The position numbers were made by a program, and so were the translations under genes. From Gammaproteobacteria bacterium (GTDB lineage Bacteria; Pseudomonadota; Gammaproteobacteria; Pseudomonadales; Azotimanducaceae), in NCBI GenBank assembly GCA_028821035.1, contig JAPPHP010000036.1, positions 1 to 5,802 of the forward strand: a stretch of 5,802 nt of DNA, given 5' to 3'. The notes beneath the pieces are model-generated. The model was not told the origin of the DNA and ran no database searches. It was given only the letters and a program-made list of their open reading frames with translations. Each line of letters begins with the position of its first letter. Within the stretch, counting starts at the first letter, position 1. This document shows positions 1-5,802 of this stretch, piece after piece.

Positions 1-1
1 G

Positions 2-226
2 GCCACCTGGATGGCGACCGCGGCACTCGATCTTTTCCGGGACGAGAACATCGACTACGCGCACAAGCTGATGCAGGCCGGAGTGAGGACGGACATGATT
101 TCGTATCCCGCCGCCTGCCACGGGTTCCAGATGGTGCCGGGCACCGAGCTTGGCGGCCGATACGCCCGGGACCATCTCCACGCGCTGGCCAGGGGATTGG
201 GGGTGCCCGTGCCGTCGCCGAGCTGA
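2..226 (+). CDS. Alpha/beta hydrolase (HSL/lipase type), C-terminal end only
   Basis: Only the last 74 codons are present; the start and the nucleophile Ser motif lie outside the left edge. The visible part matches the end of hormone-sensitive-lipase-type (alpha/beta hydrolase fold-3) or related S9-like hydrolases. ALDLFRDENIDYA carries the likely catalytic Asp (codon at 29-31) in the family pattern LDxxRDExxxYA. The segment YPAACHGF carries the likely catalytic His (codon at 119-121) in the family pattern YPGxxHGF. Family members hydrolyse carboxylic esters, usually in the cytoplasm; the substrate cannot be told from this end. The gene stops with TGA at 224-226, 3 bp before the stop of the convergent oxygenase gene. 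The split between fold-3 esterase and another alpha/beta hydrolase subfamily is not certain. Confidence 0.85.
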   Translation, partial: ATWMATAALDLFRDENIDYAHKLMQAGVRTDMISYPAACHGFQMVPGTELGGRYARDHLHALARGLGVPVPSPS

Positions 227-229
227 CGT

Positions 230-1114
230 TCAGCCCCCGGGCGGCGGTTGGTTGAAAGGCATCACGACCGACCTGCTGGCCTGGACCTGCTCGGAGAGGG
301 CATCGTAGTAGGGGATTGGCTCCGCGATGGCCTGCGTCGCGCCGGCCGGATTCGAGCCGGATCTCGCCGGGATGTCCGTACCCTTCTTCACGAGCCGCGC
401 GGCGAACGAGATCCTTCCGGACTTGATCGGCCAGGACTCGGGCGACGGCGTGCCAAAGTAGCCCGGACGCCAGTCCTCTTCCCGGTGTCCATAGGCCAGG
501 CTGCGATGCAGCACGGAGGAATGGAACACCGCGAACTGCCCACGCCCGAGCGGCAGCGGTGTGATCCTGTCATGGACTACCTCCGGCAGTTCGCCGGATA
601 TGCGCGGCATGTCCCGGTCGAATCCGTCGATGGGCAGGTGGGATCCTTTCACGTATTCGAGCCTGCCCTGGTCCATCCCGAGGTCGGTCAGCGCGATCAC
701 GAAGGAGAAGTGATTGCCGGTATCGTAGAGGTCGATCGGGTCGCTGCCGTTCTCGAATTGCCGGTCATGGTGCCACTTGTTCTCGCCGACCCCTGCGTAC
801 TTGAGGAAGAACGTGGTTTGCCAGATGAGCAGATCGGGGCCGAAACACTCGGACACCACCGACTGCAGGGTGGCGTCGCGGAAGAGGTCGCCGATCGCGT
901 CGAACGCCATGTGCCGGTTGATCAGAGTGGTCCACCGTTGCTGGCCCGGCCGGCCTGCCAGCCTGGCCAGCCGGTTCTGCTGGCGCTGCAGCGCCTTCAG
1001 CTCCATGGCCACCTCGCAGACCGCGTCGAGTCCCGACTTGTCGGCCAGGTCGAACGGGCCGGCCAGGCCGTCGCGGTGCAGTTGTCCGGTGAAATGGCTC
1101 GGGTCTGGTGCCAT
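230..1114 (-). CDS. Phytanoyl-CoA dioxygenase (PhyH) family Fe(II)/2-oxoglutarate oxygenase
   Basis: The 294-residue product, typical in length for the family, is a predicted non-heme iron oxygenase that would couple 2-oxoglutarate decarboxylation to hydroxylation of an unknown substrate. Iron ligands can be seen: H115 and D117 in WHHDRQF (the HxD motif) and H203 in SSVLHRS. The likely 2-oxoglutarate-binding Arg is R234 in GRISFAARL. The core signature, residues 148-160, reads DQGRLEYVKGSHL, matching the family pattern NGxLxxxPGSH. Because D117 is present, this should be a hydroxylase and not a halogenase, which has Ala or Gly there. H203 and R234 are about 31 residues apart, longer than the roughly 10-11 usual in the family, so a loop (around PGYFGTPSPESW) is probably inserted. 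No signal peptide is seen, so it is probably cytoplasmic. The ATG at 1112-1114 has only a weak GGGGTAGG ribosome site. The gene is divergent from yjbQ and convergent with the hydrolase. The substrate is not predictable. Confidence 0.9.
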   Translation of the reverse strand: MAPDPSHFTGQLHRDGLAGPFDLADKSGLDAVCEVAMELKALQRQQNRLARLAGRPGQQRWTTLINRHMAFDAIGDLFRDATLQSVVSECFGPDLLIWQTTFFLKYAGVGENKWHHDRQFENGSDPIDLYDTGNHFSFVIALTDLGMDQGRLEYVKGSHLPIDGFDRDMPRISGELPEVVHDRITPLPLGRGQFAVFHSSVLHRSLAYGHREEDWRPGYFGTPSPESWPIKSGRISFAARLVKKGTDIPARSGSNPAGATQAIAEPIPYYDALSEQVQASRSVVMPFNQPPPGG

Positions 1115-1199
1115 GCGCCTACCCCGATCTTCCTTGGGAGCCCGAATACACTGACGTGCGTCGACGGAGCTTCATCAGCCGGGGCCGCATGCGAACTCC

Positions 1200-1205
1200 T
1201 ATAAT
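1200..1205 (+). promoter_or_regulatory. Putative -10 element for yjbQ
   Basis: An exact TATAAT sits 37 bp before the yjbQ ATG in otherwise GC-rich DNA, which would place the RNA start near 1211-1213 with a leader of about 30 nt. No good -35 box is found 16-18 bp upstream (the bases there are about AGCCGG). The nearest partial match, TTCATC at 1171-1176, is 23 bp away. The promoter may therefore be weak or activator-dependent, or the hexamer may be chance. The rest of the 128-bp divergent gap holds a small inverted repeat, GACG-TG-CGTC, around 1153-1162. No clear minus-strand promoter for the oxygenase gene is recognised. Confidence 0.5.
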
Positions 1206-1242
1206 CGCGGCCGGCCGGCGGTTGACGCGCGGCGGGGGTCCG

Positions 1243-1656
1243 ATGAACCACGACATCTCCATTCCGGTGGAAGGGCAGGGCCTCTACGACATCACGGCCC
1301 GCGTGGCGGAGGTGGTGGCGTCGAGCGGCCTGCGGGAGGCGTTGGCGACGGTGTTCATCCGCCACACCTCGGCGAGCCTCGTGATCCAGGAGAATGCGGA
1401 CCCGGCGGTCCGGCGCGACCTCGAGGACTTCCTCGGCCGCCTCGTCCCGGAGGACGAGGCGCTGTACACCCACGTGGAGGAGGGCGCGGACGACATGCCC
1501 GCGCACATCAAGGGCGCCCTCACGCAGACCCACCTGTCGATCCCCGTCACCGGCGGTCGGCTGGCCCTCGGCACCTGGCAGGGGATCTTCCTCTGGGAGC
1601 ATCGCCATCGGCGCGGCCGGCGAGAGGTGGTGGTGAACCTGCTTGGCGGCGTGTAG
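1243..1656 (+). CDS. yjbQ: YjbQ / UPF0047 family protein (secondary thiamin-phosphate synthase-type enzyme)
   Basis: The 137-residue product is almost the same length as E. coli YjbQ as I remember it (138 aa) and is clearly homologous. Conserved blocks run in order: HTSASLVIQENADP (residues 41-54), EGADDMPAHIK (80-90) and LGTWQGIFLWEHR (109-121), followed by the RREVVVNLLG terminal strand. YjbQ proteins are small oligomeric cytoplasmic enzymes. The E. coli member has been reported to have thiamin-phosphate synthase activity, but the physiological role is not settled, so I would not assign this gene to thiamin synthesis on homology alone. The ATG at 1243 is chosen because homology starts there and a GGGGG stretch lies 4-8 nt upstream. 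The same frame stays open upstream to an ATG at 1108, but that extension overlaps the oxygenase start and has no family similarity. No thiamin gene is adjacent. Confidence 0.94.
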   Translation: MNHDISIPVEGQGLYDITARVAEVVASSGLREALATVFIRHTSASLVIQENADPAVRRDLEDFLGRLVPEDEALYTHVEEGADDMPAHIKGALTQTHLSIPVTGGRLALGTWQGIFLWEHRHRRGRREVVVNLLGGV

Positions 1657-1811
1657 CGTGGCCCCCGGTCAGACTCTCTACTTTCAAATAGATAAAGCTC
1701 ATATCTAATGCGAAAGATCGTTTGTTGCATTGCGCAAAACGGCCTCGGGAGCGGCGCGCGGCCGGCGTCCGCTTATCATGTGCGCCTTTCTGGCAGCCGG
1801 CGCGTCACGGG
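1657..1811. promoter_or_regulatory. Intergenic region with AT-rich patch and inverted repeat
   Basis: This 155-bp gap between yjbQ and the CoA-transferase gene contains the only AT-rich patch in the window (about 1676-1740). Inside it is a perfect inverted repeat, TAGATA at 1689-1694 and TATCTA at 1702-1707, separated by 7 nt. It is also followed by an 8-bp palindrome, TTGCGCAA, at 1730-1737, itself inside a longer imperfect hairpin (1719-1741). The layout is compatible with a promoter and operator for the CoA-transferase gene. A weak pair, TTTCAA (1682-1687) and TCTAAT (1704-1709) with 16-bp spacing, could be a sigma-70 promoter, but it overlaps the repeat and is not strong. No U-tract terminator is seen after yjbQ. 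Confidence 0.35.
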
Positions 1812-4109
1812 ATGAGCGGACCACTCTCGGGCATCAGGGTCGTGGACCTGGGCGAAGGTCCCGTGACGGGGCTCGCGACCATGGTCCTCGCGGACTTCGG
1901 CGCGGACGTCCTGAAGGTCGAGCCCCCCGGGGGGGACCCGCATCGCGCGTTGCCCTCCGCGCCGATGTGGTTGCGGGGCAAGGCGACGCTGACCGTGGAC
2001 TTCGACGATGCCGAACAGGTCGAGCGGCTGCGCGCGGTCGTCGCGGACACGGCCGACGCCGTGGTCACCACGCTCCAGCGCGAGCGCCGCGTGGCGCTCG
2101 GGCTCGACTACGGCAGCCTGTCGGCCCAACGCCCGGACCTGGTGTACGGAAGCGTTTCCGGTTTCGGGGAGGACGGGCCGTATCGCGACTATCCGGCCGT
2201 GGAAGCCGTGGTCGCCGCCAAGTACGGCCGGATGGCGAGCCTCGAAGGCATCGCTCCGCGCAAGGGACCCTGTTACGCGGCCCTGCAGGTCGCCACCCAC
2301 GCCACGTCCCAGAGCGTCGCCGCCGCGCTGCTGGCCGGCCTGCACCGGCGCGTGACCACGGGCGCGGGGGTGGAGTTCGACACGTCCCTGATGCGCGGCC
2401 TGCTGCCCTACGATATCGGCGGACTGCAGGTGGCTCACCTGCGCGAGCGGGGCGTGCTCCCCACGCCGGCGGTCGCGACGGACCCAACGAGTACGCTCCC
2501 GCGCATCTACTATCACGGCGCCCGCACGCGCGACGGGCGCTGGATCCAGTTCGGCAACCTGCTCCCGCACCTGCTGGACAACTGGTTCGCGGCGACGGGG
2601 CTGCCGCGTCCCGAAGGAGGCATGCCGCCGGAGGGCAGCCCGGAACTCGAGGCGTTCCGCGACGACATGCTGCGGCACATCGCGACCCGGGACCTCGAGG
2701 AGTGGATGGAGGTCTTCGTGGGTCACGGCGGTGTCGTAGCGCACCAGTACCAGACGACCCAGGAGGCATTGCACGACCCGGACATCGTGGCGAACGGTCA
2801 CGCCGAGCGGGTGAACGGCGGCATCCAACTCGGCCCGGTGGCGGACCTGACGCGGACGCCGGCGGTCATCGATGCGACTTGCAGGGAGACGGACTTCGAC
2901 GCGGCCCTGCGCGGGACGCGGCCGTCGCTCGCCCCTCCGGCGCGGGCCGGTGGCGGACGTCCGCTCGAGGGCGTGACCGTGGTGGAGGCCGCGACCATCA
3001 TCGCGGCGCCGCTCGGCGCATCCACCCTTGCCGACCTCGGCGCACGGGTCATCAAGTTCGAACCGCCGGGCGGCGATCCTTTCCGAAGCATGATGCACGG
3101 GACGGGCGCCGCCCGCTGCAACGCCGGCAAGGAGAGCATCTGCCTGGACCTCAAGGCGCCCGAGGCCCAGGAAGTCGCGCGCCGGCTGGTCTCGGGCGCG
3201 GATGTCTTCATCCACAACTATCGCCCCGGCGTCCCCGAGCGGCTCGGCATCGGTTACGAAGCGGTGAGCCGGGACAATCCGGGCCTGATCTACCTCTCGG
3301 CGAACGGCTACGGACGCAAGGGCCCCGGGGCGAAACGCCCTTCGACGCACCCGATACCGGGCGCGGCCCTCGGCGGCGTCGTCTGGCAGATGGGCGGACT
3401 CCCGCAGGACGAAGCCCTGGAGCTCGATGCCGTGCGCGAGGTCGCCCGCGCCCTGTTCCGCGCCAACGAGGTGAACCCGGACCCCAACACGTCCATGGTC
3501 GTGGCGACGGCGGCGACCCTCGGGCTCCTGGCCCGTGACCTGACGGGCCAGGGACAGCAGATCTTCGTGGACATGTTCGGGGCGAACGCCTACGGCAACT
3601 GGGACGACTTCCTGTCGTACGCGGGCAAGGCGGACCGGCCGCCGGTGGACCCGGAGATCCGCGGCCTCGGTCCGCGATGCCGGTTGTACGAGTGCCGCTC
3701 TGGCTGGGTGTTCCTGTACGTGCGGGACGACGACGAGTGGACGCGGCTTGGCGCGGCCGACGAGGCGGCGCTGGAGGCCCGTTTCCTGACCGACGACGCG
3801 GAGGCGTGGGAGGCGAAGCTCCGGGTCCAGGGCTTCGCCTGCGTGCGCGCGGATGGGGCCTGGCCCGCGCAGTTCCTGCTGCACGACCCGCACGCCCGGG
3901 AGGAGGAACTCGTCGTGACCGCGCGCCACGCGCAGTGGGGCGAGTACCTGCGCCACGGGCCGATGGTGCGGTTCGAGCGTGGCGGGGAGTACGGTGGCGC
4001 GTGCGTGGCGGGCGAACACACGGTCGACCTGCTGCGGGAACTGGGCTACGAGGCCGCGGCCATCGACGGGCTGCTGGACGCGGGCGCGGCGGTCCAGTAC
4101 GGCTCGTGA
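1812..4109 (+). CDS. Tandem-domain CaiB/BaiF family (family III) CoA-transferase
   Basis: The 765-residue product contains two complete family III CoA-transferase domains in one chain, about twice the usual 380-430 aa. Domain 1 is about residues 3-360 and domain 2 about 384-765. They are joined by a Pro/Ala/Gly-rich linker (about 368-383). Both carry the N-terminal signature: GPLSGIRVVDL and VEPPGGDP (36-43) in the first; PLEGVTVVEA (384-393) and FEPPGGDP (416-423) in the second. Family members move CoA from an acyl-CoA to a carboxylate through an aspartyl-CoA intermediate. By my alignment the catalytic Asp is D557 in NPDPNTSM of domain 2. The same place in domain 1 reads VATHATS (about 160-166), with no Asp. 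The likely active site is therefore in domain 2. I chose ATG 1812 because conserved sequence starts at once. An in-frame ATG at 1722 would add 30 unconserved residues. The ribosome site is weak. The acids used cannot be inferred. Confidence 0.92.
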   Translation: MSGPLSGIRVVDLGEGPVTGLATMVLADFGADVLKVEPPGGDPHRALPSAPMWLRGKATLTVDFDDAEQVERLRAVVADTADAVVTTLQRERRVALGLDYGSLSAQRPDLVYGSVSGFGEDGPYRDYPAVEAVVAAKYGRMASLEGIAPRKGPCYAALQVATHATSQSVAAALLAGLHRRVTTGAGVEFDTSLMRGLLPYDIGGLQVAHLRERGVLPTPAVATDPTSTLPRIYYHGARTRDGRWIQFGNLLPHLLDNWFAATGLPRPEGGMPPEGSPELEAFRDDMLRHIATRDLEEWMEVFVGHGGVVAHQYQTTQEALHDPDIVANGHAERVNGGIQLGPVADLTRTPAVIDATCRETDFDAALRGTRPSLAPPARAGGGRPLEGVTVVEAATIIAAPLGASTLADLGARVIKFEPPGGDPFRSMMHGTGAARCNAGKESICLDLKAPEAQEVARRLVSGADVFIHNYRPGVPERLGIGYEAVSRDNPGLIYLSANGYGRKGPGAKRPSTHPIPGAALGGVVWQMGGLPQDEALELDAVREVARALFRANEVNPDPNTSMVVATAATLGLLARDLTGQGQQIFVDMFGANAYGNWDDFLSYAGKADRPPVDPEIRGLGPRCRLYECRSGWVFLYVRDDDEWTRLGAADEAALEARFLTDDAEAWEAKLRVQGFACVRADGAWPAQFLLHDPHAREEELVVTARHAQWGEYLRHGPMVRFERGGEYGGACVAGEHTVDLLRELGYEAAAIDGLLDAGAAVQYGS

Positions 4110-4133
4110 GGCCGGTTCGCCCCAGGGGGTTGT

Positions 4134-4147
4134 CGGCCGCGCGGCCG
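4134..4147. repeat. Perfect 14-bp palindrome in the CoA-transferase downstream gap
   Basis: The sequence CGGCCGCGCGGCCG is its own reverse complement and lies 24 bp after the CoA-transferase stop, just before the next gene's likely start. In RNA it could form a 5-bp GC stem with a 4-nt loop. No T-run follows, so it is not a typical intrinsic terminator. It could affect mRNA stability or translation between the two genes, or be chance in GC-rich DNA. Confidence 0.3.
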
Positions 4148-4155
4148 CTCTTGCG

Positions 4156-4734
4156 GTGACGTTCCGGCTCGGCATGGCCCTGGCCGTCCTGCTCGTGCTG
4201 GCCGGCGGCATCCTGCTGCTGCGCCCGGGGCCGATGCCGGAGCCACGGGAGATCGATGTCCTGTCCAGTCTCGTCACGCAGTTCGTCGGGCCGCTCGGGG
4301 ACGTTTCGGTCGCGAGCGCGGCGTCGGACTGCCGGACGGACGGAGAGACACGCGCGGTGCTGCCGGCGGCGCTCTTCCAGGCGTTCCTGGCCGCCAACGC
4401 GCGGGCGGAGCCCTTCGATCTGACGCCTTTCGCACACCGGGTCCAGGTGCTCCCTGCGGGTGCCGACGACGGGCCCTCGGGGACGTTCGTCTCGGTATCC
4501 CGCGCCGGGTTGCTCGGCAACGACGCGCTGGTCTGCGTCGAGGTGTTCGGCCGCGAGGAACGCGCCTTCTTCGTGGTGCTGCGGCGCGATCACGACGGCG
4601 TCTGGGGCGTGACGCGCGAACTGACCGCATGGGAAACGCCGGAGGGCCCCGAGACGGGTTCCTCGGCGGTCGAGGAAGAGCCGCTTTTCCTGCCCCGGCC
4701 TTCGCAGCTCGAGCGGGAAGCGCGGGAGCGATGA
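4156..4734 (+). CDS. Hypothetical protein with N-terminal membrane anchor
   Basis: I do not recognise a named family. From the GTG at 4156 the product is 192 residues. It has a short N-terminus with one Arg, one hydrophobic segment at about 5-22 (LGMALAVLLVLAGGILLL), then a soluble part probably in the periplasm. The middle has LPAALFQAFLAANA (likely helix). A strand-rich stretch near SVSRAGLLGNDALVCVEV and FFVVLRRDHDGVWGV recalls conserved hypothetical periplasmic proteins in which a growing beta-sheet ends in a xxLxxxDGxWxV motif. The C-terminal 35 residues are acidic, then Arg-rich, and probably disordered. An ATG at 4174 (186 aa) is an alternative start; neither has a good ribosome site, and I prefer GTG because it leaves Arg ahead of the membrane segment. 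It starts 46 bp after the CoA-transferase. Its TGA overlaps the next ATG (ATGA), so the two genes are probably translated together. Confidence 0.7.
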   Translation: MTFRLGMALAVLLVLAGGILLLRPGPMPEPREIDVLSSLVTQFVGPLGDVSVASAASDCRTDGETRAVLPAALFQAFLAANARAEPFDLTPFAHRVQVLPAGADDGPSGTFVSVSRAGLLGNDALVCVEVFGREERAFFVVLRRDHDGVWGVTRELTAWETPEGPETGSSAVEEEPLFLPRPSQLEREARER

Positions 4735-5615
4735 AGCCGGGCGCCGCAACGGGCGTCGCCGCGATGCTGCTGCTGGCCGCGGGGGGCTGTGGCGTGGCCC
4801 CGGAGACAACGCCAGGGGACGGCCCGGAGCGCCCTGCCGCGGCGCCGGCGTTCGGCGACCTGGAAGGGATCGCGGCCCGGGGCACGCTGAGGCTCGCGCG
4901 GCGCCGGTGGGACGGGTTCGAGACGCTGCCCAGGCAGGGACTGCCGGCGGAGAGCTACTTCACCCTCGCCGAGGAGTTCGCGGAGCGCCGGGGACTGGCC
5001 GTGGAGTGGCACGTCCACGACGGGTTCGACGAACTCATGCCCGCCGTGCGCGACGGCCTGGCGGACGTGGCCGTGGCCAACATCACCGTCACCGAGGCCC
5101 GGGCCCGGGACGTCGCCTTCACCACGCCGCTCACCCGCACGCGGGAGTGGGTGGTGGGGACGTCCGCCGGGGACGGCCCCGAAGTGCATGACCTCGCCGC
5201 CCTGGCCGGCCGCACGTTCGGAATACCGGCGGGGACGGCGTACGTCGAGTCCGTCGCGCGGCATCTGCCGGACGCAGCCGTCGTCGAGCTGCCCGCTGGC
5301 ACGGACCCGCACGAGGTGTTCGAGGGTCTCGAGGCCGGCCGTTTCGACGCGACCGTCATGGATGCCGTGGCCGCGCGGCCGTTGGTCGCAGCAAGCGACG
5401 GTATCGGGCGCCTCGCCGTGCTGCCGGATGCGCGGGACCTGGCGTGGGCCGTCCGGCGCGAGAACCCGGCACTGCTCGCGGCGCTGGATGCGTTCCTGGA
5501 AGAGCGCTTCCTGCGCGGGGGCGACACGTCGGCCCTTCGCGACCTCGCGGCGATCCGGTCCGCCGGCCGCCTGCGGATGCTGACGCTGAACGGGCCGGGC
5601 ACGTACTACCCCTGA
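4731..5615 (+). CDS. Extracellular solute-binding lipoprotein (SBP_bac_3), MltF-like, apparently truncated
   Basis: The 294-residue product begins with a lipoprotein signal (hydrophobic AAMLLLAAGGC, lipidated Cys probably C20). A Pro-rich spacer (about 21-42) is followed by one family 3 solute-binding domain (about 43-262). Matches to the family: DLEGIAARGTLRLARR at the start; TEARARDVAFTTPL, with R124 at the usual ligand-binding Arg place; GRFDATVMDA (203-212), with D206 and D211; and LAWAVRRENPALLAALDAFL near the end. The last motif resembles MltF, a murein transglycosylase whose N-terminal domain is of this type; no SLT catalytic domain is present here. Residues 271-294 (DLAAIRSAGRLRMLTLNGPG then TYYP) repeat the start of the domain and look like the opening of a second copy, cut off by TGA. 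The start is ATG 4731, with GGGAAG at 4715-4720 and GGAG at 4725-4728 upstream. Whether the shortened protein works is unknown. Confidence 0.85.
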   Translation: MKPGAATGVAAMLLLAAGGCGVAPETTPGDGPERPAAAPAFGDLEGIAARGTLRLARRRWDGFETLPRQGLPAESYFTLAEEFAERRGLAVEWHVHDGFDELMPAVRDGLADVAVANITVTEARARDVAFTTPLTRTREWVVGTSAGDGPEVHDLAALAGRTFGIPAGTAYVESVARHLPDAAVVELPAGTDPHEVFEGLEAGRFDATVMDAVAARPLVAASDGIGRLAVLPDARDLAWAVRRENPALLAALDAFLEERFLRGGDTSALRDLAAIRSAGRLRMLTLNGPGTYYP

Positions 5616-5802
5616 TTCCCGGATAAGGAGGTGGCGAGGTCGGCGTGGGTGCCCGGCACGTAAGGCTGGTGTGGGAAAATGCCCGTGTCAGGACAGGCAC
5701 CTGCGAGGTGAAGGTTGCGGAAGCGGAAGATCCGTCCCCCGAAGGTTGAAATGGAGTTCACCGACCTGAACCTGACCGCCTACGGCGGTTCCTCGATACT
5801 GG
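5611..5802 (+). mobile_element. Left end of an insertion sequence, probably IS1380-like (partial)
   Basis: Homology to the solute-binding gene stops at about 5609-5610, and a transposase-like reading frame starts about 100 bp later, so the left end of an IS should lie between. The best candidate end is 5611, where the DNA reads CCTGATTCCCGG. It begins with CC and, from memory, resembles the ISEcp1 (IS1380 family) end, CCTAGATTC. The leader contains the inverted repeat GTGCC-C-GGCAC (5649-5659) and a bulged hairpin around TGTC-AG-GACA (5681-5698), just before the transposase ribosome site. The right end, its inverted repeat and any target duplication are outside the window, so the boundary is inferred. 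Confidence 0.55.
5715..5802 (+). CDS. Transposase N-terminus, probably IS1380 family (partial)
   Basis: Only 29 codons are visible before the right edge. From the TTG at 5715 they read LRKRKIRPPKVEMEFTDLNL, then TAYGGSSIL. The segment EFTDLNLTAYGG matches my memory of the start of IS1380-family DDE transposases (a basic leader, then a pattern like xxFTDxxLTAYGGLxLL). TTG is favoured because GAGGTGA lies just upstream (5705-5711) and the basic leader KRKIRPPK would be kept. The alternative is ATG 5751. An in-frame TGA at 5709-5711 blocks any earlier start. The DDE catalytic residues are beyond the window, so whether it is active cannot be judged. Confidence 0.65.
   Translation, partial: MRKRKIRPPKVEMEFTDLNLTAYGGSSIL

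Noticed and set aside
761..772. The PhyH protein as a halogenase of the SyrB2 type
   Set aside because: Halogenases lack the carboxylate iron ligand; here D117 of the HxD motif is present.
248..1204. A 318-codon plus-strand frame across the oxygenase gene
   Set aside because: The minus-strand product has clear PhyH motifs and iron ligands; the plus-strand frame has none and is its complement shadow.
1719..1741. Intrinsic terminator after yjbQ
   Set aside because: The possible hairpin has a bulge and is not followed by a T-run.
1722..1811. N-terminal extension of the CoA-transferase from ATG 1722
   Set aside because: The added 30 residues are unlike the family, cover the AT-rich control region, and conserved sequence begins right after ATG 1812.
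1776..4520. A 914-codon open frame on the minus strand, plus other long antisense frames such as 3208-4809
   Set aside because: They lie opposite clear family-level genes, are rich in Arg, Pro and Ala without recognisable motifs, and are expected from third-position GC bias in high-GC genes.
1..5802. tRNA, rRNA, CRISPR array, toxin-antitoxin or defence system
   Set aside because: No cloverleaf-like segment, regularly spaced repeats or relevant protein motifs were seen on either strand.

Overview
The window is high-GC bacterial DNA with dense coding and short gaps. YjbQ, PhyH, class III CoA-transferase and MltF-like genes together suggest a proteobacterium, perhaps an uncultured gammaproteobacterium. 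That assignment is inference; no rRNA, tRNA or other taxonomic marker is present.

Layout. (1) Positions 2-226, plus strand: the last 74 codons of an alpha/beta hydrolase of the HSL/lipase type. (2) Positions 230-1114, minus strand: a phytanoyl-CoA dioxygenase-like Fe(II)/2-oxoglutarate oxygenase, convergent with the hydrolase and only 3 bp from its stop. (3) Positions 1115-1242: a divergent control region with an exact TATAAT. (4) Positions 1243-1656, plus: YjbQ (UPF0047). (5) Positions 1657-1811: an intergenic stretch with an AT-rich patch and an inverted repeat. (6) Positions 1812-4109, plus: a double-length CaiB/BaiF (family III) CoA-transferase made of two fused full domains. Only the second has an obvious candidate catalytic Asp. 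(7) Positions 4156-4734, plus: an unrecognised protein with an N-terminal membrane anchor. (8) Positions 4731-5615, plus: a periplasmic solute-binding lipoprotein resembling the N-terminal part of MltF-type proteins. It overlaps gene 7 by ATGA and ends abruptly about 24 residues into what looks like a second copy of its binding domain. (9) From about 5611 to the right edge: the left end of an insertion sequence, probably IS1380-like, with the first codons of its transposase.

How the parts fit. Genes 6-8 are on the same strand with gaps of 46 bp or less and may be co-transcribed. Genes 7 and 8 look translationally coupled and both products should lie on the outer face of the inner membrane or in the periplasm. 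The hydrolase, oxygenase and CoA-transferase fit a general carboxylic acid or lipid catabolism theme, but no specific pathway can be named. No defence system, CRISPR array, tRNA or rRNA is visible. The most interesting points are the apparent IS disruption of the solute-binding gene, the unequal halves of the CoA-transferase, and the uncharacterised membrane protein coupled to the lipoprotein. I found no convincing new biological system.
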